Shown: piece by piece, positions 35,883 through 45,547 of the stretch
How the letters are laid out: every line of letters begins with the position of its first letter
Numbering within the stretch: the stretch's first letter is position 1
Source of the DNA: Sulfurimicrobium sp.
GTDB lineage: Bacteria > Pseudomonadota > Gammaproteobacteria > Burkholderiales > Sulfuricellaceae
Assembly (NCBI GenBank): GCA_030652035.1
Contig: JAUSBJ010000035.1
Location: forward strand, 62,001 to 126,000
Direction of reading: 5' to 3'
Length of the DNA stretch: 64,000 bases
The notes under the pieces: model-generated
What the model saw: only the letters and a program-made list of their open reading frames with translations
What the model was told of the DNA's origin: nothing
Databases searched by the model: none
Position numbers and translations under genes: made by a program

Positions 35883-37343
35883 GTGGGATTGGAAGGGGAG
35901 AACACACTGCTCTACGCCGTCCGCGGGCAGGTGCTGGGCCGCTATCTGGGGCAGCTGGCCCTGGTGCTCGCCCTGCTTACCCTGCCGCCCCTGGGCGTCT
36001 CCCTCTACTTCGGGGAATATCCCATCAGCCTGCGCTACCTTGCCGTCATCGGCCTGCTGGTGACTGCCGGCTGGCCGCTCTCACGACTTCAGGCGCCGGA
36101 TCGCATCCAGGGCAACGAGGCCATGGTCATCGTCACCCTGGCCTTCGTGCTCGGCCCGCTGCTCATGAGCTGGCCCCTGGCGGCTTCCGGACTGACGGCC
36201 ATGGACGCATTTTTCGAAGCCGTGTCGGGGGTCACCACCACCGGCCTGACCACCCTCTCCACGGTGCAGGACAAAGCCCATTCCTTCCTCTTCGGCCGGG
36301 CCTGGATGCAGTGGTACGGCGGCCTGGGGATTGCCGTGCTGGCGGTGGCCATCATGGCCCAGCACGGCCTGGCTGCCCGCAAGCTGGTGGAGTCCTCGGG
36401 GGGCGAGTTGCAGGTCTCCTCCACCCGCACCTACGCCCGCCGGGTACTGGCGGTCTACGTCCTGCTCACCCTGGCCGGCGGATTGCTCATCTGGGCCGCA
36501 GGCCTGGCACCTTTCGATGCCTTGACCCACACGCTGTCCGCCGTATCCACGGGCGGCTTCTCCAGCTTCGACCGGAGCCTTGGGGGAGAGTTGCCCGCCA
36601 TTGCTCCCTTTGCCGTGGTGTTGGTCAGTTTCCTGGGCGCCATCTCTCTCCCCCTCTACTTCTACGCCTGGCGTCGCGGCATATCCGAACTGCTGGGCGA
36701 TCTGGAGCTGCGCGCCCTGGCGGGCGCCTGCCTGGCGGGCGCGCTGCTGCTGGCCCTGTGGTTCTGGCAGGGCGGCATGCCCTTGGCAGGGGCCCTGCGC
36801 CAGGGTGTCCTGCTGGCTGTCTCGGCGCAAACCACTGCGGGCTTCAGCGCCATGTCTACCGTTAATCTGGACACTTTTCCAATGGGCCTGCTCATTCTCT
36901 CCATGGCCATCGGGGGCAGCCTGGGCTCCACCGCCGGAGGGGTGAAGCTGCTGCGCATGCTGATCCTGCTGCGGCTCATCCGGACGCTGCTGCGCCGTAC
37001 CGCCGCCACGGAGCATGCCGTGGTGGAGGCGAGCCTGGGCGGCCGGCGGCTCAAGGAAGCGGACATAAGCCATGCACTGCTCGTCATCGCCCTGTTCGGC
37101 ATGGTGGTGATGTTTTCCTGGCTGGCCTTCCTGGCCCATGGCTACCCGCCCCTGGACGCCCTTTTCGAGGTGGTTTCCGCTGCCGGTACGGTGGGACTGT
37201 CCAGCGGGATCACCGGCAGCGACCTGCCTGCCTTTCTCAAGCTGGTCCTGTGCCTGGACATGCTGGCTGGCCGCCTGGAGGTAGTCGCCCTGCTGGTGAC
37301 GCTGTATCCTATGACCTGGATTGGCAGAAGGCAGGAGGCGTGA
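35883..37343 (+). CDS. trkH: TrkH-family potassium uptake protein
   Basis: A 486-residue membrane protein with ten or so helices and the four pore-loop signatures of the Trk/Ktr/HKT family, such as AVSGVTTTGLTTL (near residue 115), AVSTGGFSSF (near 220), AQTTAGFSAMSTV (near 315) and AAGTVGLSSGI (near 435). Start is GTG 35883, preceded by GGGGAG. It overlaps the trkA stop-start (TGATG). DNA here looks richer in GC than the flanking genes, by eye. It takes up K+ with TrkA as gate. Confidence 0.9.
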   Translation: MGLEGENTLLYAVRGQVLGRYLGQLALVLALLTLPPLGVSLYFGEYPISLRYLAVIGLLVTAGWPLSRLQAPDRIQGNEAMVIVTLAFVLGPLLMSWPLAASGLTAMDAFFEAVSGVTTTGLTTLSTVQDKAHSFLFGRAWMQWYGGLGIAVLAVAIMAQHGLAARKLVESSGGELQVSSTRTYARRVLAVYVLLTLAGGLLIWAAGLAPFDALTHTLSAVSTGGFSSFDRSLGGELPAIAPFAVVLVSFLGAISLPLYFYAWRRGISELLGDLELRALAGACLAGALLLALWFWQGGMPLAGALRQGVLLAVSAQTTAGFSAMSTVNLDTFPMGLLILSMAIGGSLGSTAGGVKLLRMLILLRLIRTLLRRTAATEHAVVEASLGGRRLKEADISHALLVIALFGMVVMFSWLAFLAHGYPPLDALFEVVSAAGTVGLSSGITGSDLPAFLKLVLCLDMLAGRLEVVALLVTLYPMTWIGRRQEA

Positions 37344-38002
37344 TGCGTGCAGTATTCATAGGCGCGGGGGCGATTGCGGTGGTGACCGCCCGCATCCTGC
37401 TGAAGCGGGGCCACGAGGTGGTGATCATCGAACGGGACAAGGCGCGTATCGACGCGTTCAGTGAAGAACTGGACTGCGGTTTCATTCACGGCGACGGCGG
37501 CAAGCCGGCCATCCTGCGCGAGGCCGATCCGGAGCAGACCGACTTCCTGTTCTGCCTCACCGGCAACGACCAGAGCAACATCATCGCCAGCCTGGTGGGG
37601 CGCTCCCTTGGCTTCAAGCGGGTGGTGACCCGTATCGAAGACCCGGAGTTCGAGCACATCTGCATCGAACTCGGCCTGAAAGACACCATCGTGCCGAACC
37701 GCACCATCGGCCGCCACCTGGCGGACATGTTCGCCGGCTATGACCCGCTGGAGCTGTCCGCCATGATCAAGGACGAAGCGCGGGTATTCAGCTTTGTCGT
37801 CAAGGAAGAACAGGCGGGTCCAATCGATGCGCTCGACCTGCCCAAAGACTGCAGGGTGATCTGCTGCTACCGGGACGGCAAGTTCACGCTACCCGAACCC
37901 GGTGACGAACTGCGCGCCGACGACGAGGTGGTGGTCATCACCCACAGCCGCAACGTGCCCGACCTCGAGGAGCGCTGGGGACCGCGCAAGCATCGCTCCT
38001 GA
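37343..38002 (+). CDS. trkA: TrkA-type NAD-binding regulator of potassium uptake
   Basis: A 219-residue protein with one RCK domain: an N-terminal Rossmann fold (MRAVFIGAGAIAVVTARILL, with the Asp/Glu of VVIIERD) and a C-terminal TrkA-C domain (VVKEEQAGPIDALDL...DELRADDEVVVITH). It is half the length of E. coli TrkA and so probably forms dimers or octamers like KtrA. ATG 37343 overlaps the trkH stop by one base. It gates TrkH in response to nucleotides. Confidence 0.9.
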   Translation: MRAVFIGAGAIAVVTARILLKRGHEVVIIERDKARIDAFSEELDCGFIHGDGGKPAILREADPEQTDFLFCLTGNDQSNIIASLVGRSLGFKRVVTRIEDPEFEHICIELGLKDTIVPNRTIGRHLADMFAGYDPLELSAMIKDEARVFSFVVKEEQAGPIDALDLPKDCRVICCYRDGKFTLPEPGDELRADDEVVVITHSRNVPDLEERWGPRKHRS

Positions 38003-38015
38003 TTCGCGCCCACCA

Positions 38016-39338
38016 TTACTTATGCGCACCAGCCGCCATCACTGCGTCATAAGCCGACAAGCCGACATAACCATCCGCTTCGAGATCATTGGCACGCTGG
38101 AAATCACGCAGGGCGCGGCGGGTCTTCGGTCCGGCCAAGCCGTCCGGCTCGCCTGAATCGTGTCCCAGCGCATTCAGCGCGGCCTGCAGTTCCAGGGTTT
38201 GCGAGCGGGTCAATGGCAGATTGTCTTTCGGCCAGGCCCCGGCAAAGGGAGCGCCACCGGCAATACGCTCGGCGAGATGCGCAACGCCGAGCGCATACGC
38301 AGTGGAATTGTTATAGCGCTTGATCACGCGGAAATTCGCAAAAATCAGAAACCCCGGCCCTGACCTGCCTGCAGGCAATTCCAGCCTTGCAGGCCGGATC
38401 AGATCTTCGGCTGCCCATGAGGCATCGCCCGCAAGACGAATCCCGCGCCGCACCCATTCACTGACCGGAAGGCTGAGTTCCGGGTCCCACTGCTCCAGTT
38501 TGAACATGTCGGGCAGCGCCACTTCCACAACCACCGGCGCGCCAGCTTGCCAGCCCGCCTGCCGGAGCAGATTGGCAGCAGAAGCCAGGGCATCAAACTC
38601 GTCGGTCCAGATATTGCGACGGCCATCGCCATCCCAGTCAGCGGACCATGCCAGATAAGCCGTCGGAATAAATTGTGTCTGCCCCATCGCACCGGCCCAC
38701 GAGCCAGTCAGCTGATCGCGTGTGGCAAAGCCGCGGTCGATCATTTGCGCGGCGGCGATGAGCTGGCTCTCCGCCCAGTCGCGGCGGCGGCCTTCCCAGG
38801 CCAGGGTGGCCAGGGACCGTACGATGTCATGATGACCGGTGGCCCTGCCGTAGGCGCTTTCCAGTCCCCAGACGGCGAGCAGGATTTCAGCGCGCACGCC
38901 ATAGTGCCCGGCAATCGCATCGATGGTTTCACGGCGCGATGCATAGGCCTTCTGCCCGTTGGATATCCGCAATCCGGATGCAGCAGTGTCGAGATAGGAC
39001 CAGATCGGGCGGACGAATTCCGGCTGGCTTTGATCACGCTCGATAATGCCCTCATCAGGCTCAAGACCATCCAGCATGGACGCAATCGTCTCGGCCCGGG
39101 CACCGGACTGGCTCAGGCGGACACGAAAACCGGCAAGCCAATCGGAAAAGCGCTGTCCCTCCGGTTTTGCCTCCGTCAGTTCTGCCTCCCTTGAGTCACA
39201 GCTGGCACACGAGCCAGTTTTCAGAGGCTGGGCGGCAGGTTTACCCACTGCCTGCCCATTTGCCGCGCAACCGAAAGCTGCCAGCGCAGCCAACACCACC
39301 ACCACTTTTACGGCCATATCCATCTTAATTTTTCTCAT
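38016..39338 (-). CDS. MltB-type lytic murein transglycosylase with peptidoglycan-binding domain
   Basis: A 440-residue predicted lipoprotein with lipobox LAAFGC. The SLT/MltB catalytic domain has LAVWGLESAYGR (catalytic Glu near residue 155), GSWAGAMGQTQFIPTAYL and IFANFRVIKRYNNSTAYA. A C-terminal peptidoglycan-binding domain (LQAALNALGHDSGEPDGLAGPKTRRAL, cut here for length) completes it. It cleaves glycan strands with 1,6-anhydro product formation. ATG 39338 is preferred; an earlier ATG at 39401 adds an implausible Cys-rich leader. It is convergent to trkA. Confidence 0.9.
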   Translation of the reverse strand: MRKIKMDMAVKVVVVLAALAAFGCAANGQAVGKPAAQPLKTGSCASCDSREAELTEAKPEGQRFSDWLAGFRVRLSQSGARAETIASMLDGLEPDEGIIERDQSQPEFVRPIWSYLDTAASGLRISNGQKAYASRRETIDAIAGHYGVRAEILLAVWGLESAYGRATGHHDIVRSLATLAWEGRRRDWAESQLIAAAQMIDRGFATRDQLTGSWAGAMGQTQFIPTAYLAWSADWDGDGRRNIWTDEFDALASAANLLRQAGWQAGAPVVVEVALPDMFKLEQWDPELSLPVSEWVRRGIRLAGDASWAAEDLIRPARLELPAGRSGPGFLIFANFRVIKRYNNSTAYALGVAHLAERIAGGAPFAGAWPKDNLPLTRSQTLELQAALNALGHDSGEPDGLAGPKTRRALRDFQRANDLEADGYVGLSAYDAVMAAGAHK

Positions 39339-39527
39339 CCAGACTGATCTTCGAAAAAACGCTATCGGCAAAAGAGTACATGCACAACTTGTTTGAACCA
39401 AGCGCGAATCCCGATTTTTGCCGTCTTCGGTCAGGCCGGCAGCAACTCATTGACCATATGATATTGTTTCGCTTGCAATGAAATATTCGCCCTGCTTCCG
39501 CAGAGGCACCCAAGGAAGGAGAAACCG

Positions 39528-40361
39528 ATGCGTCTGCTCTGGATCGCGCTCGGCGCCCTGTTCGCGGCATATGCCGGGCTGGCGCTGTATGTTTACTTCT
39601 TCCAGGAGCGCCTGGTCTATCTCCCGGATCTGCCTTCGCGCCGGGTAGACGCCACGCCCGCCAGCGTCGGGCTGTCTTTCGAGACGCTTGATCTCGCCAC
39701 CGAAGACGGTGAAACCCTTGCCGCCTGGTTCGTCCCCGCACCTGACCCGCGCGGCACCGTACTTTATTTCCACGGCAACGGCGGCAACATTGGCCACCGG
39801 GTGGAGATCGTCCGGGATTTTCATGACCTGGGATACAACGTGCTGATCTTCGATTATCGCGGCTACGGCGCCAGCAGCGGCAGTCCCGGAGAGCAGGGCA
39901 GCTACCGCGACGCGATGGCTGCCTGGCGTCACCTCACCGAAACGCGCCGGATTCCCGCAGAAAGCATCGTGTTCTTCGGCGAATCACTGGGCGGCGCCGT
40001 GGCTGCCTGGCTGGCCGAGCGCCACAAGCCGGGCGCGCTGGTGTTCTATGCGGCCTTCACCTCGATTGAAGACATGGCACGCACCCTTTACCCCATCCTG
40101 CCGCTTCGTCTCGTCGTCCGCCTGGGCTATGACACCCGCACCGCGCTTGCCGGGGTCAAGTGCCCGGTCTTGATCCTGCACAGCAGCGAGGACGAAATCG
40201 TGCCCTATGCGCAGGGCGAAGCCCTGTATGCGACAGCGCCGGGGAAGAAAGAACTGGTTACGCTCCGTGGCGGCCATAACGATGCCCTGTTCTTGAGCCG
40301 CGACCGCTACCGGCAGGCGGTGGGAGACTTCCTGCAGCTGAATCTCGCTGCATCAAAATAA
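39528..40361 (+). CDS. Alpha/beta hydrolase, membrane-anchored (BEM46/YjjU-like)
   Basis: A 277-residue protein with an N-terminal anchor helix (LLWIALGALFAAYAGLALYVYF) and an alpha/beta-hydrolase core. Motifs are YFHGNGGN (oxyanion, near residue 80), FDYRGYGAS, the nucleophile GESLGGA (near 150), and the acid/His pair in ILHSSEDEIVP and GGHND. AAGGAG precedes ATG 39528. Substrate unknown; related proteins act on small esters or lipids. Confidence 0.88.
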   Translation: MRLLWIALGALFAAYAGLALYVYFFQERLVYLPDLPSRRVDATPASVGLSFETLDLATEDGETLAAWFVPAPDPRGTVLYFHGNGGNIGHRVEIVRDFHDLGYNVLIFDYRGYGASSGSPGEQGSYRDAMAAWRHLTETRRIPAESIVFFGESLGGAVAAWLAERHKPGALVFYAAFTSIEDMARTLYPILPLRLVVRLGYDTRTALAGVKCPVLILHSSEDEIVPYAQGEALYATAPGKKELVTLRGGHNDALFLSRDRYRQAVGDFLQLNLAASK

Positions 40362-40507
40362 GGCGTTGCCTCGCAAAGGTCGAGATGCGGCATCAGTAGA
40401 AGGTGAATCCCGAGACCATACGCAGTAAAGAAAGCCCGAGAGGACCCGCTTCCACGGCATGGAAACATGCGTGAGCTTTTAGCGGCCATATGGCTGCCAA
40501 CATCCGG

Positions 40508-42217
40508 TCAAGTTCGACCTGTCGTCTCCTGCCCCATTTTCTCCAGGGCCATCTCGCGCATGCGGAATTTCTGCAGCTTGCCGGTGACGGTGGTGGGGAA
40601 TTCATCCACGAACCAGATCCAGCGGGGAATCTTGAAGTGGGCGATGTTGCCGCGGCAGAATTCCTGCAGTTCCTCCTCGCCGGCCTTCTGCCCTGCCCGT
40701 AGCTGGACCCAGGCCATGATCTCCTCGCCGTAGAATGCGTCCGGAATGCCGAATACCGCCACCTGGGCGATCTTGGGGTGGGTAAAAAGGAACTCCTCGA
40801 TCTCGCGCGGATAGATGTTCTCGCCGCCGCGAATGATCATTTCCTTGAGCCGTCCGGTGATGCGCACGTAGCCGTCCTTGTCCATGGTGCCGAGGTCGCC
40901 CGAGCGCAGCCAGCCGTTGGCGTCGATGGCCTTGGCAGTGGCCTCCGCATCGCCGTAATAGCCTTTCATGACATGGTGGCCGCGGAAGCAGATTTCCCCC
41001 ACTTCACCCGTCGCCACCGTCAGGCCGCTGTCGAGGTGGACCACCTTCACTTCCTGGTGCGGCAGATTGGTGCCCACGGTCTCGATGCGGCGCTCGAAAC
41101 TGTCGTCGCGCGAAGTCAGGTGGGTCAGGGGGGAGGCCTCGGTCTCGCCGTAGCCGATGAGGATTTCGGCACAGTGCATTTCGCCGATCACGCGCCGCAT
41201 CAGGGGCGGCGGGCAGGGCGCGCCGGCCATGATGCCGGTGCGCAGGCTGCTGAGATCGAATTCCGCGAAGCGGGGATGCTCCAGCTCGGCGATGAACATG
41301 GTGGGCACGCCGTGGATGGCGGTACAACGCTCCTGCTCGACCGCCTGCAGCACCGCCAGGGGGTCGAAATGATCGCTCGCGATCACCTCGCAGGCGCCGA
41401 CGGACAGGCACAGCAGATTCGCCAGCACCATGCCAAAGCAGTGATAAAACGGCACCGGAACACAAAGGCGGTCGTCTGCCGTGAAATGCATGGCCTGAGC
41501 GGCGAACCAGGCGTTATTGAGGATGTTGTGGTGGGTAAGCACCACCGCCTTGGGGAAACCGGTGGTGCCTGAGGTGTACTGGATGTTGATGGGATCGTCG
41601 ATATCCAGCGAGGCGCCGATTTCGTCCAGCTTGTCCGGCCGGATGCCGTAAGCCGCCGCCAGCACTTCCTGCCATACCGTGAACCCGGCATGAGAGCGGG
41701 CCGTGTCATTGGGATTGGCCGGGTCGTACAGCACCACCCGCCGCAGCTGGGGAAATTCGGCGCAGTTCAGGCCGGCGCTGGCATCCTGGTCGAGTTCCGG
41801 CATCAGCTCCAGCAGCATGGCCACATAGTCGCTGCTGCGGAAGGAGGGGATCGCGAACAGGCACTGCACTTCCGAACGCTTCAGGGCATAGGCCAGCTCC
41901 CGCGTCCGGTAGGCGGGGTTGATGTTCACCAGGATGGCGCCGATGCGGGCGGTCGCCATTTGCAGCAGCAGCCACTCGATGTTGTTGGTGGACCACACGC
42001 CGATGCGGTCGCCCTTACCGTAACCCAAGCCGAGCAGGCCGCAAGCCAGCCGGTCCAGCGCCTGGCTCAGACCGGCATAGGTGAGGCGCCGCTTCTGGGG
42101 GATGGAAACCAGCGCCTCGCGCCCGGCAAAGCGTTGCGCCACTGCCGCGAAATGCGCGGGAATGGTATCGCCCAGCAAGGGGGTTTCGCCGCCCCGGTGG
42201 CAATAGCTTTTAGTCAT
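40508..42217 (-). CDS. AMP-forming acyl-CoA synthetase
   Basis: A 569-residue member of the ANL superfamily. The P-loop is YTSGTTGFPKAV (near residue 195); GYGETEASP and the hinge/second domain WLRSGDLGTMDKDGYVRITGRLKEMI follow, with the catalytic Lys region in TVTGKLQKFRM at the end. It activates a carboxylic acid as acyl-adenylate, then CoA thioester. It overlaps the porB-like gene by eight bases and belongs to the same operon, so its acid may derive from, or enter, the 2-oxoacid oxidoreductase reaction. Chain length is not predictable. Confidence 0.92.
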   Translation of the reverse strand: MTKSYCHRGGETPLLGDTIPAHFAAVAQRFAGREALVSIPQKRRLTYAGLSQALDRLACGLLGLGYGKGDRIGVWSTNNIEWLLLQMATARIGAILVNINPAYRTRELAYALKRSEVQCLFAIPSFRSSDYVAMLLELMPELDQDASAGLNCAEFPQLRRVVLYDPANPNDTARSHAGFTVWQEVLAAAYGIRPDKLDEIGASLDIDDPINIQYTSGTTGFPKAVVLTHHNILNNAWFAAQAMHFTADDRLCVPVPFYHCFGMVLANLLCLSVGACEVIASDHFDPLAVLQAVEQERCTAIHGVPTMFIAELEHPRFAEFDLSSLRTGIMAGAPCPPPLMRRVIGEMHCAEILIGYGETEASPLTHLTSRDDSFERRIETVGTNLPHQEVKVVHLDSGLTVATGEVGEICFRGHHVMKGYYGDAEATAKAIDANGWLRSGDLGTMDKDGYVRITGRLKEMIIRGGENIYPREIEEFLFTHPKIAQVAVFGIPDAFYGEEIMAWVQLRAGQKAGEEELQEFCRGNIAHFKIPRWIWFVDEFPTTVTGKLQKFRMREMALEKMGQETTGRT

Positions 42218-43145
42218 TTATTTTCTCCACCTCCGCCCAGTATTCGTCCACCCCGGCCTGGATTTCGGCCAGCACGGCTTCGTTGCGCTCAGGCTTGAAC
42301 AGATGGGCGAAGCGCCCCTGCCTTTCAAGATATTCCTCCACCGGCGCGCGCTGCGGCGGCACCTTGGTATGAGTCACCCTGCCGTTCTCGTATTCCTTCA
42401 GCGGCCACATCCCGGTCTTGACCGCCAGGCGGCCGATTTCCACCGTTTCCTGGGGGTCAAAATCCCAGCCCGTGGGGCACGGCGAAAGAGCGATGATGAG
42501 ACGCGGTCCCTTGAGGTTTTTCGCCTTCTCGATCTTGCGCGCGAGATCGACCGGCTCGGTCGCGATCACCGTGGCGACGTAGGCCGGACGATGCGCCGCC
42601 CAGATGGCGAAGAGGTCTTTCTTGTGGCCGCCGAAGCCCTGTGCGCCTGTGCTGGTGGCGGTCTTTGCTCCGTGGGGCGTGGCGGGCGAGGATTGCTGGC
42701 CGGTGTTGGCATAGCCCTCGTTGTCGTAGCACAGGTAGATGAAATCCAGCCCGTGCTCGATCGCACTGGAGGTGGATGACAGGCCCATGCCGTAGGCGGC
42801 CCCGTCACCTGTCAGAACCACCACCTGTAAATCCTCTTCGGGCTGGATTCGCCCCTTCGCAAGCTGGATATCGAGCGCGTCGCGCACCCCCTGCGCCCCG
42901 GCGGGCGCGGAAGCCATGGCGGTATACAGCCAGGAGCCGCGGAACGGGGTGTAGGGATAGACCGCAAGCAGGGTCATGCAGCCCGCCGCGTTCACGAACA
43001 CGGTCTTCTCGCCCAGGATGTCATAGGCCTGGTGGACCGCCAGCAAACCGCCGCAGCCGGCGCACATCGGCGTGCCCGTCCCCAGCAGACGGCTGGAGGG
43101 CAGGTCCTTCATGTGCTTGTATACCGTGATGGCTTCGTCTTTCAT
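42210..43145 (-). CDS. 2-Oxoacid:ferredoxin oxidoreductase, beta subunit (TPP-binding)
   Basis: A 311-residue subunit that binds thiamine diphosphate: GDGAAYGMGLSSTSSAIE (near residue 110) with the downstream Asn in YDNEGYANTG. Cluster-binding cysteines include MCAGCGG near residue 28 and a Cys in SPCPTGW near 215. It would decarboxylate a 2-oxoacid with ferredoxin as electron acceptor and form acyl-CoA. Subunit composition with a separate alpha and a fused gamma-delta matches pyruvate, branched-chain oxoacid or phenylglyoxylate-type enzymes. Confidence 0.9.
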   Translation of the reverse strand: MKDEAITVYKHMKDLPSSRLLGTGTPMCAGCGGLLAVHQAYDILGEKTVFVNAAGCMTLLAVYPYTPFRGSWLYTAMASAPAGAQGVRDALDIQLAKGRIQPEEDLQVVVLTGDGAAYGMGLSSTSSAIEHGLDFIYLCYDNEGYANTGQQSSPATPHGAKTATSTGAQGFGGHKKDLFAIWAAHRPAYVATVIATEPVDLARKIEKAKNLKGPRLIIALSPCPTGWDFDPQETVEIGRLAVKTGMWPLKEYENGRVTHTKVPPQRAPVEEYLERQGRFAHLFKPERNEAVLAEIQAGVDEYWAEVEKIND

Positions 43146-43206
43146 TTTTCAGACACCTCTGACACTGGCATGGCAAATCAGGTCAATGAAAATCATCATG
43201 GCTTTA

Positions 43207-43290
43207 ACCCCCCTCAATCCCCCCTTATCAGGGGGGAAGCGTCCCCGGCCCGCCCCTCCCCTGATAAGGGGAGGATGGGAGGGGTTCGAT
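43207..43290. repeat. C/G-rich palindromic element between the porA- and porB-like genes
   Basis: CCCCTTATCAGGGG (from 43221) and CCCCTGATAAGGGG (43258-43271) are inverted copies, each also able to fold with neighbouring runs of C and G. This pattern, ending GGAGGATGGGAGGGG, is a recurrent intergenic repeat in many bacteria. It fills most of the 231-bp gap and splits the oxidoreductase operon. Confidence 0.75.
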
Positions 43291-43376
43291 TGCAGGCTGG
43301 CGACCATCAGGCACTTCACTTTAATGTCCCCAAAATCAAATTGTTTTCATACCCCCCAAAACCCGCTTAGCCTTTC

Positions 43377-44618
43377 CTATGCAGCATCCTCCCTGCGCTC
43401 GGCGTGCGCCACCGCCTGCAGCTTGCGCATCTGGCGCAGTTCGTCGGCGGTGTAAAGCAGCCGGGGCGGCGGCGTGACGCCCTCCTGGCAGGCTTTGCGC
43501 GTCACTTCGACCATTTCGTAGAATTCTTCCGCCGCGATGTCGCGCCCGCCCAGCCCGCCGATGAAACTGGCCAGCACGGGCGGCATGCCGGGCTGTCCGT
43601 AGAGCGCCCCGGCGAGTTCGCCATGCAGCACGCCGCCCATGCCCATGGAAAGATTCTGGTCGATCACGACCACCCCCTGCTTGCCGGCCAGTGCGCGGCG
43701 CAGCGCTTCCGCAGGATAGGGGCGCAGCAGGCGCGGGCGCACCAGGCCCACCGCCTGCCCAGCCTCGCGCAACCGGTCCACGGCGTCCTTGGCCTTGGTG
43801 GAAAAGGAGCCGATCATGAAGAACACGATTTCCGCGTCCTCGCTGCGGTAGGTCTCCACGGCGTCGTAACGGCGGCCGAATTCTTGTTCGAACTCGGCCG
43901 CAACCTCTGCGTAGACTTCCAGCGCGCGCTGCGCCGCCAGGTGCTGCTCGTAGCGGAAGTAGGAATAATAGGCCCCGCCCAGCACCACCACGCCCTGGCT
44001 TACCGGCTCGCCAGCATGGAAACGGGTGGTTTCCGGATTGAAAGGCGGCAGGAATTTTTCCACTTCTGTTCGCGCGGGGATATCCACCGGCTCGCGGGTG
44101 AAGGAAAGATAGAAACCGTCCAGATTGACCAGGGCCGGCAGGCGCACGCGATGGTCTTCCGCCAGGCGGTAGGCGATCAGGGTGCTGTCCAGCACTTCCT
44201 GGCAGGTGGCGCAATGGAGCTGCAGGAAGCCGCTGTCGCGGGTGGCCAGCACGTCGTTGTGGTCGGGTTCCAGGGTGACCGGGGTCTGGATGCCGCGCGA
44301 CACGTTCACCAGCACGAAAGGCGCGCGGTTGCCCGGCGCGGCATAGATCATCTCCATGCCGTAGAGCAGCCCCTGGCTGGAGGTGGCGCTGAACACCCGC
44401 ACCCCGGTGCTGGCCGCCGCGCCCGCCGCGGTGAGCATGGAATGTTCCGACTCTAGTGTGACCAGGCGGCAGTCCATCTCGCCGGCATCGATCCAGCCGG
44501 CCAGGGTTTCGATGATTTCGGTCTGGGGCGTGATGGGAAAGGCCGGCACATATTCCGCCCCGGCCAGGCGTGCACCCCAGGCCGCAGCCGCATTGCCGGT
44601 GATGAGGGCGCGCGTCAT
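43377..44618 (-). CDS. 2-Oxoacid:ferredoxin oxidoreductase, alpha subunit
   Basis: A 413-residue alpha subunit. It starts with the alpha-domain pattern ITGNAAAAWGARLAGAEY and YVPAFPITPQTEII, followed by LESEHSMLTAAGAAASTGVR and the domain II core near FSATSSQGLLYGME. A C-terminal domain (VIDQNLSMGMGGVLHGE) is also typical. It overlaps the upstream gamma-delta gene by four bases (stop/ATG). It takes part in CoA and substrate binding in the heterotetrameric family. Confidence 0.92.
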   Translation of the reverse strand: MTRALITGNAAAAWGARLAGAEYVPAFPITPQTEIIETLAGWIDAGEMDCRLVTLESEHSMLTAAGAAASTGVRVFSATSSQGLLYGMEMIYAAPGNRAPFVLVNVSRGIQTPVTLEPDHNDVLATRDSGFLQLHCATCQEVLDSTLIAYRLAEDHRVRLPALVNLDGFYLSFTREPVDIPARTEVEKFLPPFNPETTRFHAGEPVSQGVVVLGGAYYSYFRYEQHLAAQRALEVYAEVAAEFEQEFGRRYDAVETYRSEDAEIVFFMIGSFSTKAKDAVDRLREAGQAVGLVRPRLLRPYPAEALRRALAGKQGVVVIDQNLSMGMGGVLHGELAGALYGQPGMPPVLASFIGGLGGRDIAAEEFYEMVEVTRKACQEGVTPPPRLLYTADELRQMRKLQAVAHAERREDAA

Positions 44619-45514
44619 GGCTTCACCTCACTGGATTCAGGTATGGGCGTAATGGCGTGCGACGGGCATTGCGCCACGCAGATCAGGCAGCCCTTGCAAT
44701 GCTCGTAGTCGATCTCCGGGTAATTCTCGGCGCTGACCTTGATGGCGCTGTCCGGGCAGAACTCGCTGCATACCCACCAGCAGCGCTTGCAGCGCGCGTA
44801 GTCGATCACCGGGCGCAAGGTGCGCCACAGGCCGGTGCGCACCTCGACGCTGGTGGCCCCGGCGTGGATTGCAGCGGCGGCCGCATCCGCTTCATCCAGC
44901 GGCAGATCCACCCAGTCCGGGCGCGGGCAGGCGACCGCAGCAGACGCTTCGCCTTCGCTCACTTGTCCCGCATGGGCCGCCATTCCGTCGTAGGCCGCCA
45001 GGGCCTGCGCCAGATTGGCGGAAAGCGTCTCCTCGCCCAGACCGGCCAGTTCCTGCCGTACTGCCTGTTCCAATGCCGAGCGCATGATCACGCCCACCAG
45101 CCGGGCTGCCGCCCCGGTCAGGGCGGTGCCGGCAAAATGAGGCTCGGCCTGCGCCGACAGGGTCAGGAGCGACCCGGCGATATTCAGGCGCTGGCGCCAG
45201 GTTTCTGGCGCTTCGCTGCTGTGGATGAGGAGCGTGGTTCGCGGGGTAACCCCCTGCAGGACGCCCGCAGCCGGCATGGGTAGCAGGCTGTCGTCCGCCA
45301 CGATGACGAGATCGGGCGCAAGGATGATGCCGCGCTCCTGGATGGGCTGCCGGGCAGCGCGCACATAGGCGAAGATCGGTGCACCGCGCCGTTCCGCGCC
45401 ATAGCGCGGCGCATCCTGTACCTCGTAGCCCTGCAGGAAGAAGGCCGAGCCCAGTATGCGGCTGGCGGTTTTCATGCCCTGACCGCCACGTCCATGGAAG
45501 CGTATCCGATACAT
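44615..45514 (-). CDS. 2-Oxoacid:ferredoxin oxidoreductase, fused gamma-delta subunit
   Basis: A 299-residue fusion. Residues 1-185 are the gamma domain (RIRFHGRGGQGMKTASRIL, VQDAPRYGAERRGAPIFAYV). After a linker, residues about 215-290 hold the delta ferredoxin domain with two [4Fe-4S] motifs: CKRCWWVCSEFCP and CKGCLICVAQCP. The fused arrangement occurs in some members of the family. It heads the alpha-beta-ligase cluster. A palindromic element of the CGCAAAGG type lies 33 bp upstream. Confidence 0.9.
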   Translation of the reverse strand: MYRIRFHGRGGQGMKTASRILGSAFFLQGYEVQDAPRYGAERRGAPIFAYVRAARQPIQERGIILAPDLVIVADDSLLPMPAAGVLQGVTPRTTLLIHSSEAPETWRQRLNIAGSLLTLSAQAEPHFAGTALTGAAARLVGVIMRSALEQAVRQELAGLGEETLSANLAQALAAYDGMAAHAGQVSEGEASAAVACPRPDWVDLPLDEADAAAAAIHAGATSVEVRTGLWRTLRPVIDYARCKRCWWVCSEFCPDSAIKVSAENYPEIDYEHCKGCLICVAQCPSHAITPIPESSEVKP

Positions 45515-45547
45515 CCGCGCCCTCCCTTGCTCTTTAAAAAATGCTTT

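Noticed and set aside
36081-37139. 352-codon minus-strand frame across trkH
   Set aside because: Gln/Gly/His-rich shadow; trkH is complete on the plus strand.
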